Assembly: GCA_037179385.1 (NCBI GenBank)
Contig: CM074195.1
Span: forward strand, 31,018,222-31,082,221
From: Holothuria scabra
Lineage: Eukaryota; Echinodermata; Holothuroidea; Aspidochirotida; Holothuriidae
Length of the DNA stretch: 64,000 nt
Direction of reading: 5' to 3'
Shown piece by piece: positions 26,561 through 36,699 of this stretch. The notes under the pieces were generated by a model, which made no database searches, was not told the origin of the DNA, and saw nothing but the letters and a program-made list of their open reading frames with translations. Numbering within the stretch: the stretch's first letter is position 1; every line of letters starts with the position of its first letter. The position numbers were made by a program, and so were the translations under genes.

Positions 26561-26747
26561 CACTCTAAAAACCAGTTTGGTAAAGTAATCACCAAAACTG
26601 GTCACGTATGTGATATTACTGGAATTGGGTAAAAACTTGTCCAAAATTGTTCAATTTTCAGGTGATCTGTGTGTTGTTAAGTACCACATTTTGGTAACCC
26701 AACACTTAGCCGACCAATTGAAACATTTACCCAACTGTTTTTAGAGT
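26561..26747. mobile_element. Small MITE
   Basis: The ends CACTCTAAAAACCAGTTTGG and the complement of the right end (CACTCTAAAAACAGTTGGG) form a 23-bp inverted repeat with one indel and a mismatch. The 187-bp body holds further CCAGTTTTGG and CCAATT blocks. A target duplication is not clear. Confidence 0.6.
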
Positions 26748-27146
26748 GCTTTGGCGACCAACGCTTACGAGCTCTTGCGATTCATTGCCTCCTCGTACGA
26801 CCTCTAGATCTCCTTATCATGTATGAAAGGTATGAACGCGTGTGCTTGTATTGCAGGTAACGACAACAGTTTGCGAGAGGTCTTACCTTGGGAGCTATGA
26901 TCACAAGAAGTTGCAATGTTAAACACGTCTGTAATCCTGCAGCCTCTTGCGACCTTTTTAGTCATCCAGCAATCAGTTGCCTAGAAAAAGATTATTTAAA
27001 TCTCGATGTAGCAAGAGGTCACAAGGAATCTCAAAATCTTGCAGTAATTGCAAAGTGAACAAAGTGGTTGAAAACTCATGTTGAAGAGAATTCCAAATCT
27101 AAAACATATCCTACAAGACTAATATTTATTGCTAGTTTGTTAGTTA

Positions 27147-27295
27147 GTTAGATAGAGTTTTACGGCCCAGTATCCAACCTCTTGGTTCAGGTCGAGTCGA
27201 CCACGGCCTTTTTTCCAGTTGTGGCTCACTGGCTTGTTTTCCCTACTCCATTGCTTAAACGGAGCATCACGCACAATGGCAACAGATTCCTTCAT
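27147..27295 (-). repeat. SINE fragment, tRNA head missing
   Basis: The segment runs from GATAGAGTTTTACGGCCCAG through TTCCAGTTGTGGCTCACTGG to CACGCACAATGGCA. It is nearly identical to the matching part of the full copies at 46,943 and 48,475. It begins next to TTAGTTAG units, the family's simple-repeat tail. Confidence 0.75.
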
Positions 27296-27857
27296 ATTTA
27301 TTGCTAGGCAGTCACGTAACTACGTGGGAGGGGGGAGAAGTTCTTTCTCCCATATGATAAAGCTGTTCCCCTGAAGGTTCTTTGTAGAAAATTTTGTAAT
27401 GTATATTAATCCTGTAAAGGGGGATAGTTCAGACATTTTGCCGCTAGGAAAGGTTAGTCACCCAAACTCTCCTTCTTAAAATGTCCTGCTTGCGCTACTG
27501 TTCCAGGCTAGTCGATTGTGCAGTAAGTTCAAACCGCAATTTCATACACAAACCAATAATCATACATTATGATCCAAAGGTGTTAAAAGTGTCAAAATTT
27601 ACTTTGGTGCAAATAAGCCATCCCATGAGACTGGTATAGGATTAGTTCTAGGGCCCATGTTGGCAACTGACATCCCGGCTAACAAAAAAAAAATTAAAAA
27701 CGTGTCAGGTGGTGCTATGAAACGTTTTAACACAACATGACACGTTTTAAAAACGTTTTGTGTGGTAGCTGGGACGTCAGTTGTATCAGTACTGATAACG
27801 TGCATTATTTCCCTTAGGCATTTCCCAGGATCCCAGGAGTCTACTGTTGACCCATAT

Positions 27858-28252
27858 CCCTTACAAAAAAAGGTGTGGCAATTGGTTCCAAATTCGCAGG
27901 TTTTTTCCAGGGGTTATCACAGGTTTTTGCATGAAAACCTGTGATTTCCCTTGACATTGACACAGGTTGATCATTTGCCACAGGTTCGACACAGGTTTGC
28001 CACGGGTTTGACACAGGTTTTATGTGCAAAACGTGTGGTGATAAAAACTAGGGATAACAAAGAATTATTCCACAAAACCTGTGGCTTGATATTAAAGGCA
28101 AGGAAATGTGTGCAAAACCTGTGTCAAACCTGTAAGTAGAAGGTTCCAAAAACGCAGGTTTGTCACCCAAGAACACGCGTGATTTCCTTTGTTTTTCCAC
28201 GCGTGATCACACATGGTGCAGACACAGGTTGACGCACCTTTTTTTGTAAGGG
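27858..28252. mobile_element. MITE with internal ACAGGTT repeats
   Basis: Perfect 18-bp inverted ends, CCCTTACAAAAAAAGGTG at 27,858-27,875 and its complement at 28,235-28,252, bound a 395-bp element. The interior is built from many direct and inverted copies of ACAGGTTTG/CAAACCTGT. AT lies next to each end and may be the target duplication. No coding capacity. Confidence 0.8.
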
Positions 28253-28329
28253 ATGGGGCCCATATGGGCGAATCCGATCAGCGCTATTGTTTAGTGACTG
28301 TAGGCAGCCATTTGTGGGGTCCATCAGCC

Positions 28330-28770
28330 TTAAATAATGATCTTGAGGGCAGTAGAATTGATATCACTCCCTCACATTTCCAAGGAATGCTTTGTTCCCC
28401 TTTGTTTTTCAGACTACTGAGCTGACCTTGAAGTTAACAGGGATAGGACCTTTTGTCGGGAATACCAAATTTGTAAATTATCATGCCACTGATGCAATAA
28501 AATTTTGATAATATGGATTTGTTCAGGAGAAAATAGGTTGTAACTTTCGAAGAAAAACAAAAGACACTCCATTTACTTCAGGATACGATGTCATATGTGC
28601 TTACTTCAAGTTCACTTTTTGTAAAAAATGTTACAACTTCACTTGCCTATGTCTTAGGAACCACACATCGGATTTCAATTCAAATTTCGCCAAAATGCTT
28701 AGAATAAGTACCCCTCTAACATGTTAAAACTTTCAGTGACCTTAAACTCTTCTTTTCAGATTTTAAACAT
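28330..28770. repeat. Dispersed old repeat, copy 2
   Basis: It parallels 1199-1620 over its whole length, including AATGCTTTGTTCCCCTTTG, GATGTCATATGTGCTTACTT and AATAAGTACCCCT blocks. It seems to be an old non-coding repeat of unknown class. Confidence 0.6.
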
Positions 28771-29409
28771 TTAGTTAATTTAAGAAAAACTGCACAACTG
28801 CAGGAGATACATAATGCAAATAAAGTAAGTAGACCTAAAACTTCTTTGTCTAGAGTATACAAATCATCATACAATAAAGCATGGAAGACGAGGAGTTGTT
28901 GTTGACAAATACTTATGACACTGTTGATCATATAATCACTTGATTGCCATGTACGAGAGGAAGGCGGTCCTTTCATTTAAAAAAAAAAATAAACATCATG
29001 TTTCCTTGAAATTTTTAAATTTCTATGCACACGTAGCTATAGGTTTAGGTAATTATATTTTGATTTTTCTTTTTTTCACGTTAATCGCTAGCAAATACTG
29101 TACCTTTTTTATATGCCGTAAATAGGCACAGGAAGTGCAATATCATAGATCTGGGACGCATAACCGCCCAAAATTTCCTGCATGTTTTGGGCCAAATGAT
29201 GGCTGCGCTACGGGTAAATATTTTTTTGCAAAAGTTGGGCTCTCTACCTGACGAATTTCTGGCCACGATCGAGCCTGTTTTTAAATTTTGACTTTCCGCC
29301 TTCGGGAATTGTGAACTGGCGTGAGAAGGGCTGTAATTGGAATAAGAAGTTATAAAAAAAAAAAAAACCCTGAAGCAGGTCGATAGAGATAAGGACGTAC
29401 AGGTTCAAA

Positions 29410-29415
29410 TTTATT
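29410..29415 (-). promoter_or_regulatory. Candidate poly(A) signal of second P450
   Basis: TTTATT on the plus strand reads AATAAA on the minus strand, only 23-28 bases past the P450 stop codon. That would give a very short 3' UTR. Confidence 0.4.
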
Positions 29416-29437
29416 AGCATTTTACCAGCATACCGAT

Positions 29438-31003
29438 TCAAATTCTTCGAGTAATTTCCATCTGGTAAGATGGTGGTTTGGTTAACATCATGGATATTTC
29501 TCCTTTAAGGGAGAGATTTTGACCAGCAACATTCCTCAAAATGCACTGATGAAGCATTATAGTGAAGAAAAGAAACAGTTCCATCTGTGCCAATTCTGAA
29601 CCGGGACACCTACGTCGACCGCCACTGAACCTCATCAATGTTTCCGCCTTTTCTGTATTAAGTTTCGATCCGTCTTCTGTTAAAAATCTCGTAGGATCAA
29701 ACACATCTGGATCTTCCCATAATTCTTGATCTTTGTGAATCCCATACAGATTGATAAATATGACAGTATCCTTTGGGATAAAGTAATCAAATCCACCCTC
29801 AAGGACAGTGTCACGGGTCGTTGAGTGTGGTAATGTGTTCGGAAGAACGGAAGAATGCCTCGCTACCTCGACCAAAAACGCCTCTGTATAAGGGAGCTTT
29901 CCTCGATCAGCAAGAGTAGGTAGTCTTTTACGGCCGACGACATGGTCAATTTCGTCGTGCATTCTTTTCTGGAGATCGGGGTAATATATCGCATAAAGGA
30001 ACGCCCACTCAAGTATAGCAGCACCACTTTCCAATCCAGCCCCAAAGAAGTCATACACGGTCGACATAACCTTTTCCTCGGTGAGCTTTTCACGGTCGTG
30101 TGTGTCCATGTTGTCCCACAGAGTCATAAGAAAGTAACAAATGTCACTGTCTTTTCCCTTCTTATAGTTTTCTCTGTGTTCCCTTACATGACCCTGCAGG
30201 AGACCTACAAAATGTTCCGCATAAGTCTCAAACGCTTTCACTTTGTACATCAAGAAGGGTCTCAGCCAAGGCATAAAATCGATCATATTACTTCCAGAGA
30301 TTTCGTCCATCATTAATTTCCAACCATTGACAAGACTTTCCAGTGCAGCATGGTCAAGCTCATGCCGTACTTGGAAGAGTGCGTTGACGATAACATTGCT
30401 CTCACAAAATCTTAACAAGCTGGAGACATTGGCAATGGCCGTCGTATTTTTACCCAAGATGAAATTGATAAGTTCCTTAGCTTCGTATTCAACTTGTCTT
30501 TCAATCTGTGATGCTTGTTGACCAGAGGTGAAATGACGAATAGCAGTGACCGCCAATTTACGATGCAACTTCCACACGTCGTCGTAGTCACAAAAGGAAA
30601 ATAATCCACCCGAAAGGGAAATAACTTTTCGGAATCCAATAAAATCCGGACGTCCCGCAAAATCGCTCGACTGATTAACCAAAGCCTGTTGAATCGCGCG
30701 ATAGCCATTTAAAACAATCACTGGTCGGCTTCCGAGTTTTAGTTTTATAACATTACCAAACTTTTTCGCCATATTGGTGAATGCTACAGGTGGAGTAGGA
30801 GAAAGCTGTAGAATGTTTCCAATGATTGGAAGACCCAATGGACCGGGAGGTTCCTGCAAATGCTTCGACCCACGACCTCGTTCAGCTCTGAGCACGAAGA
30901 CTTTCAAAATGATGAGAACGCTTACTACCGAGAGAATGTAGGGAGTGTAACCAGTTGCAAGTTGCTCTACTGTACTGGAATAGCTTGATCCCGGAGCAGA
31001 CAT
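29438..31003 (-). CDS. Cytochrome P450, clan 2 (CYP1/CYP17-like), intronless paralogue
   Basis: A 521-residue paralogue of the P450 at 20,539-22,092, on the same strand and similar from end to end. It shares EISGSNMIDFMPWLRP and WAFLYAIYYPD exactly. Features: signal anchor about 20-38, PPGP 52-55, C-helix WKLHR 144-148, I-helix GAGLES 321-326, ExxR 379-382 (EVAR), FDPTRF 435-440, haem loop FSGGRRRCPG 459-468 with Cys466 as ligand. The I-helix residue that is Thr in most P450s, including the neighbour, is Ser here (Ser326). Ser keeps the hydroxyl but may change proton delivery or coupling. The frame is complete and uninterrupted, with the start at a Met giving the usual short lumenal end. A local duplication of an intronless ancestor followed by divergence explains the pair. 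Confidence 0.93.
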   Translation of the reverse strand: MSAPGSSYSSTVEQLATGYTPYILSVVSVLIILKVFVLRAERGRGSKHLQEPPGPLGLPIIGNILQLSPTPPVAFTNMAKKFGNVIKLKLGSRPVIVLNGYRAIQQALVNQSSDFAGRPDFIGFRKVISLSGGLFSFCDYDDVWKLHRKLAVTAIRHFTSGQQASQIERQVEYEAKELINFILGKNTTAIANVSSLLRFCESNVIVNALFQVRHELDHAALESLVNGWKLMMDEISGSNMIDFMPWLRPFLMYKVKAFETYAEHFVGLLQGHVREHRENYKKGKDSDICYFLMTLWDNMDTHDREKLTEEKVMSTVYDFFGAGLESGAAILEWAFLYAIYYPDLQKRMHDEIDHVVGRKRLPTLADRGKLPYTEAFLVEVARHSSVLPNTLPHSTTRDTVLEGGFDYFIPKDTVIFINLYGIHKDQELWEDPDVFDPTRFLTEDGSKLNTEKAETLMRFSGGRRRCPGSELAQMELFLFFTIMLHQCILRNVAGQNLSLKGEISMMLTKPPSYQMEITRRI

Positions 31004-34000
31004 AGTGTAAGTTAAGTTCTTTCAGTAACAAATTAAGAATAGTGCTTACAAATGTTGAACGTTGATGTTCCCTGTGGTTGCCCAGATTAAGACAAGTTAG
31101 TTTTCAATACCCAGTCAAGGCACTGTTTAGCTTTCGTCTACAGGAATGCTTTCAAGGATGTGGATGGATATATCTCACCGAAACTCATTGCTTATATCAC
31201 AATCTTCACAGGGTAGTTCTAGTATGGTTCATTGAGCTCTCTAGTTTAGTAACAGGCTTAACTCGATCAATGCCATGCAGTTCTGGAGACCGCAGAATCT
31301 TCTTCGAGAAGAGCAGTAGCGGTTAATCCTAAATATTATGAATTCGCCGGAACCTGTTCAAGGAAAATTAAAAGTGATTTCCTTCCCAGATAGCCTACAA
31401 CAGAAGAGTGAATTACCGTCTCATGAATACGACCAGAAAAGTATGCAATTTTAATGTTACATGCTGAAGCACTAGCTGACCTTTATACATTAAAATCCTC
31501 GATACCATTGTTTCCTTACGTTTTTAAGTCAACCTGTGAACCTTACGTCTAAACATGACATAAATTGTCTGACGTGGAACATAGAAAATAAACATGAAAA
31601 ATTTATTTCACCCTTGGAATGATGCGTCGGGTACGGTTGTTCCTGTGATATACTGTATAGTTTTGTGGTTAGCACTTTTCAATATGACTTTGAGAAAAGC
31701 ACGTTACGATATTTTAAGGTCATTTTTGGTCTTGCCATGAAATGGTTTGTGTCTACTGGAAATAATTCAAATTTTAAAGGCAGTCAGCTTTCACCCCAAA
31801 CTTCAATTTTTGTAGTAGTTTACAAAAGTTCTCAATTGGCATAGCTCTTTGATTTACGGAAGTACAAAAAAATGTTCATATTACACAGCATATACTTTAC
31901 TGAAGGTGTTTTGATGGAGGGGGGGGGGGGGTTGATTGCACTTGGGGTTTTAATTGTATATTCACTTTTAAAGGCAGTAAACTTAGATTGTTTCCGGGTG
32001 GGTATGAGCTTTAGACAGTTGTGGGAGGAACTTGTAAGTTGGGTAGGAGAATTTGAACTCTTTGGATGAGAGTGCTAAGTCTTCACAATAATAAAATTAG
32101 GATACCTGTAAAAAGCGAACATATGTCACTGGTGAATATATCGACACATAAGCTTCATATTATGCCTGTATATATACGATTCCTGAAATTTCTCTACTCT
32201 AAACTAATAGAGAAATAAGTAGTAAAGAGAACTGTTCTCGTCCTCTGCTACATATGAGTGTAGATTTATTTCAACACCGTGTCAGTACAGTATTATCGCT
32301 TGACTACTTTTAAAACGAAAATCACACTTTTCTCGGTTGTACCGTCTAAAAATATCATCATAAATATACTAATTCCCGTTGGTCTTGAAACGAACGCACT
32401 TTGTTTTCAATGCAGAATTTGGAATAATTACGGACTTTGTGCAAAGTAAAACACCGAACAGTCGTTTTGATAAAGACGGTAAAACCTTCCATATGTTTTA
32501 GCACATAAATATTGTAACAAAAATTTCTCTGGGGGGTAGGGGGTTGGGATTCTTGGCCTCCGTTGTTGTTTTTTGATGGGCCAACGGTCAGCCCAGGAGG
32601 AAAGGAAAGAAGTCTTGGTGAGGTGGGTAAATTAGAACGGGCTGTAAAAGCCCAGACTTCAACCAGGAACACAATAAAAAAAGAGAACACGCTTTATACG
32701 GTTACTTGTCCGTGTTAAAAGTAAATCCTCCGGAATAAAACATAGGAAAATGCAGTCAGAACAAACAAAAGTCCAGGTCGACCTACAAACTTAAAATCCA
32801 ACTTTAGTAAAATAGACTCCCCTTAACTAAACTAGGCTCAGGCAACATCCTTCACCTCTCACTTCCTGAAAAGAACTGAACTTACTCTCCTAAAACTAAG
32901 CCTTCTCCTCCCTGTGACTGCATGTGTTAATCCATACAGTCACCTCCCCAAGAGACACTCCCAAATTCCAATTGGCCAAATTAAACCTTGTTATTGTTTC
33001 CACCCAACCAGAGCCCTGATGAATAATCATGACCAGGTGATGCACTCTAGACCTGCTTCCTCAATTTAACAATAGGCAACCAAAATTCCCATCCCAAACC
33101 TAACAATACACTATAGAATTCCTTCCCCAAGCTGACACAATGGCTATAGATTCTAACCTTCTCCCTAGTCTTGAACATTCTTGTGGCCTATAAACAAACT
33201 TTGTTTCCATATGAAAGGAGCCACTTGAAATGGTCTTCATAACAAGATTACTGAACTTTCAAAGAATGGATAACCGACAAGGGTGGGTTAACAAAATACA
33301 AACATTAAGAAAAAAACATTATTTGACCATCAATTCCATACATTGCAGATGGTTGAATAATTTTCAAGTCCGTTTTGTCAAACTGTTAGATTCCCAAATT
33401 GTGGGCTACGACACAAAATTAGGTTGCGACATTAAAAGTGATGTCACGAGCCATATGAGATTCAAAGAGGGGCACGAGGACTTGTAATAGGTTTTCAAAT
33501 AAATAAATCCGTAAAATTGATAATAGCGCATGAATCAAGACTACGAAAATGTCTGAAATTATTCTGTTTACAAATTACAAATTTTGGATGATTGGGAGAA
33601 TTCCAACATTTATTAAAAGCTCACTGGCTGCCCTACTGCCTGAGTGTGCTTGAACTGAATGTTGTAGCAGACTCCTGATTTGTGATGAGAAGTTCGAGAT
33701 TTCCATCATGTGAAACTGCTACACAGCTAGCAAAACAGCAGCAGGTCGTTCAATTACGAAGCCCTCTAGAAATTTTGGCTTGAAATACCACTGAGAAGAA
33801 AAATACTTTTACCTAGAGGAGGTAGCCCTGAAGTCTATTGCGTGATTTGGAACTACCTACAAATGCCAAGCAGCCCTCTAGTTTCTGTAGTTCTATGGCA
33901 TAGGCACAAACATTTTATGCCCTTAAGTTATTTCTTGAAAGCTGGTATCTTTAGCTTTTGATAGGCATTGCACACATTAAGATTCTGTCTATTTTTGTTT

Positions 34001-34298
34001 GCTTTACAATAGATTAAATAACAATTAAAAGAGTAAGAAATTGTCTTACTGATATTGCTAACTGGGTAGCATGCCTTGCTGTTATTACAATACCTATGCA
34101 AAAAGCATTATTGTGCGAATATGCCCAGTGTGAATGATCTAAAAAACTGAATCTATTTCGCTCCAACTGAAAAACTGAAATTCTGTGCTAACATGCATTT
34201 TTGTCTTCTTTAGCCCTCCCCATTCTGCCTCCAGGAATAAATGTGTTATGATGTGATTTTCAAGTGCATTTTCTGTTTACTCTTGTTCATACTGTAGG
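31004..34298. other. Non-coding stretch, no gene recognised
   Basis: A run of G lies at about 31,918-31,931. Open frames here are short and without domains. No terminal repeats were recognised. Confidence 0.45.
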
Positions 34299-36677
34299 TA
34301 GAATCACAGACAACAAGAACCACAAATATCATTGGTGATGACAGTTCCCCTGACTCAGATGATGACTGCAATGATAATGGTGATAAGATGGACCAACTGC
34401 CTAATGAACAGACTTCACCTGAAAAGAGTCCAGGAGAAGCAGAGGAAAAAGATGAGGGAAGTCAGGAACAAGTGGATCAAAAAGCACTGCCGGGTAGGAA
34501 AAACTGTAACGATGAGAGTAAGGAGGGTGCCTGCAGTAGTAATTCCAGCACAAAACACAATCCATTTGTTGTTTCTTCAAAGCGTCCATCTGGCTCAGGT
34601 AGAATTTGAAACAAATACTCGTATTGTGTTTACTGCAATGAAAAACAAACAAAACTGGTTAGGCACTTGAGAAGGCAGCACAACAACGAAACCATAGTTG
34701 CTCAAGCAATAGCCCTAGAGGAAGAGGAAGAAGCTAGAGTTGCTCAAGCAATACCCCAGGAGGAAGCTAGAGGAAGAAGCTAGAAGTAACTCTCGTTCCT
34801 CTCGAATTTGGACAAAAATTCGAAATTAAGGCAACCATGAACATAACAAGCAGGTGTACCTTGGAGAGGCAAATGACCTTATTGTAAAAAAAGGCCAGAA
34901 TTGGGGCTATTGCCATCTATTGACAGTTATGTTCCTTGCTCAGACTGCCCTGGTTACTTTTCCTGCCAATCCCTCTGGATTCACAAACAAAAATGTGTAG
35001 AAAGGGACCAGGGAGAGAAAAGTAGCCAGCATGTAAAGGAGGGCAGAGCTTTGGTACCCATAAGACATGAAGTTAGTGACCAACTGAGAAGTGTAGTTAA
35101 CAGAATGCTCGCAGACAAAGTTACTTTCATTGCCAAAAATGACAAAGACATACTAAGTGTAGCAGAACGTGAATTGGAGACGAGTAACTCGTTTAAAAAA
35201 GATGAAGACATTGGCAAAAGTTCTTGACATCGGAAGGTCCCTAGTCAAGAACATTGTAAGTGCTGAGGACCTGGTAAAACCCATTTCCTTTGACACAATG
35301 ATGAAAGTTGCCCGCATCATTTCTGGCTACAATGAGAAAACCCAGATGCACCAGTCCTATTCAAATGCTGGAAGGGTTGGGTTTGCATTGAAAGATTTGA
35401 CGTTGGTAGTCCGCAACAGACACATAAAAATGGGTTTTAGAGAGAAAACGGTAGAAGTAGACGAATTTCTCAAACTACGAGAAAGTGAGTGGAACAAAGT
35501 CACATCTTCAGCGCGCCGTCAGGGAGATGAATTCAAATGGCAAAATCCACAGATTTTGCCCCTGACAGAAGATTGCGTTGAAATTCCACACCTTTCTTGC
35601 AAAAGAAGAGACAAGCATCACATCCAGCATTTCCAATGAAAAGGAAATTTCATCCAAAACTTACACTCTTCTGGCTGAAGTAACTCTTGCATCTATCATT
35701 GTTTACAGCCGCCGGCGACCCAGAGAGGTGGAGTCTCTTGAAATCACAGATTACCTCAAACAAACGGAACAGAAAAGACCTGTTCAGGACGAGATTTTAC
35801 AGTCTTTGACTGTGTCCGAAAAAGTCTCCATGGATCGCCTGACCCTTCTAATGGTTCGGGGGAAAAGAGGGAGAGGAGTCCCAATTCTTTTGACTGAAGG
35901 AATGAAAGAAAGCTTGGACATACTTGTTCAGTTTCACCAGACAAGACCAGAATTCCCAAAATATATATTTTCTCGTACTTCAGAAGATGCCTCTACACCA
36001 CTGAGGGGTTACGTTATCATTCGTAAGTTGGCTGAAAAGGCTGAGTTAAAACAGCCGGAAAATATCCGCTGCACAAAATTGCTGAAACAGATTGCCACTC
36101 TGTCACAGCTGTTAGGGCTCAAAGAAAATGAGCTGGAGCAGCTCGCGTCACATATGGGGCATAATATTCACGTTCATCGGGAATATTATCGTTTGCCTCA
36201 AGAGACACTTCTCCTTGCAAAAATGAGCAAGTTGCTCTCTGTGGCTGAGAAGGGGAAGCTCCATAAAACCAAGGTACATCGCTAGACGAAATAGAAGTTG
36301 CCTCTGATGAACATTTAGATTTTGGTGGCCGTACGGAATCAGAGAGTGAGGATGAAGACAACTCTGTTGTATTAAGTGAACAACCAGTGGCTGGGCAGAG
36401 ACAAGATGACAGACCATACAAAAAGTGGACTCAAGCCCAGGAGAAGTTTCTGTTTGCTCAACCTGAGATAAAGAAGCTTACAAGGAAAAGGAAGGTCCCA
36501 GGGAAACTCATATGTGAGTTAGTTCTAAAACGTAGTAAAAGCCTCATGATTAACAAGGATTGGAAGGAAATCAAATACAAGGTCCATAACTTCAACAACT
36601 CAGAAAATGCCAAGCTGAAACGGCAGGAAAGACTAGTAAAACGTCAAAGAAAGAAGACCAGTAACAAGAAGAAGTAA
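34299..36677 (+). pseudogene. Decayed tyrosine-recombinase-like gene with zinc-finger N-terminus
   Basis: After a possible acceptor (ACTGTAG at 34,292-34,298) comes an acidic, Ser/Asp-rich stretch, then CVYCNEKQTKLVRHLRRQH, a C2H2-like finger, then CSDCPGYFSCQSLWIHKQKC, a second Cys/His cluster. A helical domain and the catalytic-like domain follow: YSRRRPREVESL (box I Arg), RGKRGRGVPILLT, TKLLKQIATLSQLL (box II position), GHNIHVHREYYRLP (His and Tyr). The Lys/Arg-rich tail ends at 36,677. Related uncharacterised proteins occur in many copies in fish and invertebrates. Breaks: in-frame TGA just before the finger (about 34,607), a stop and shifts around 34,780-34,900, and frameshifts near 35,200 (A-run), 35,575 and 36,265. 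From memory of relatives, box II should read LRKH; here it is LLKQ, so the catalytic Arg may also be lost. Recognisable but not translatable as one protein. Confidence 0.72.
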
Positions 36678-36699
36678 CTCCTAAAGTATTTAAGCAAGG

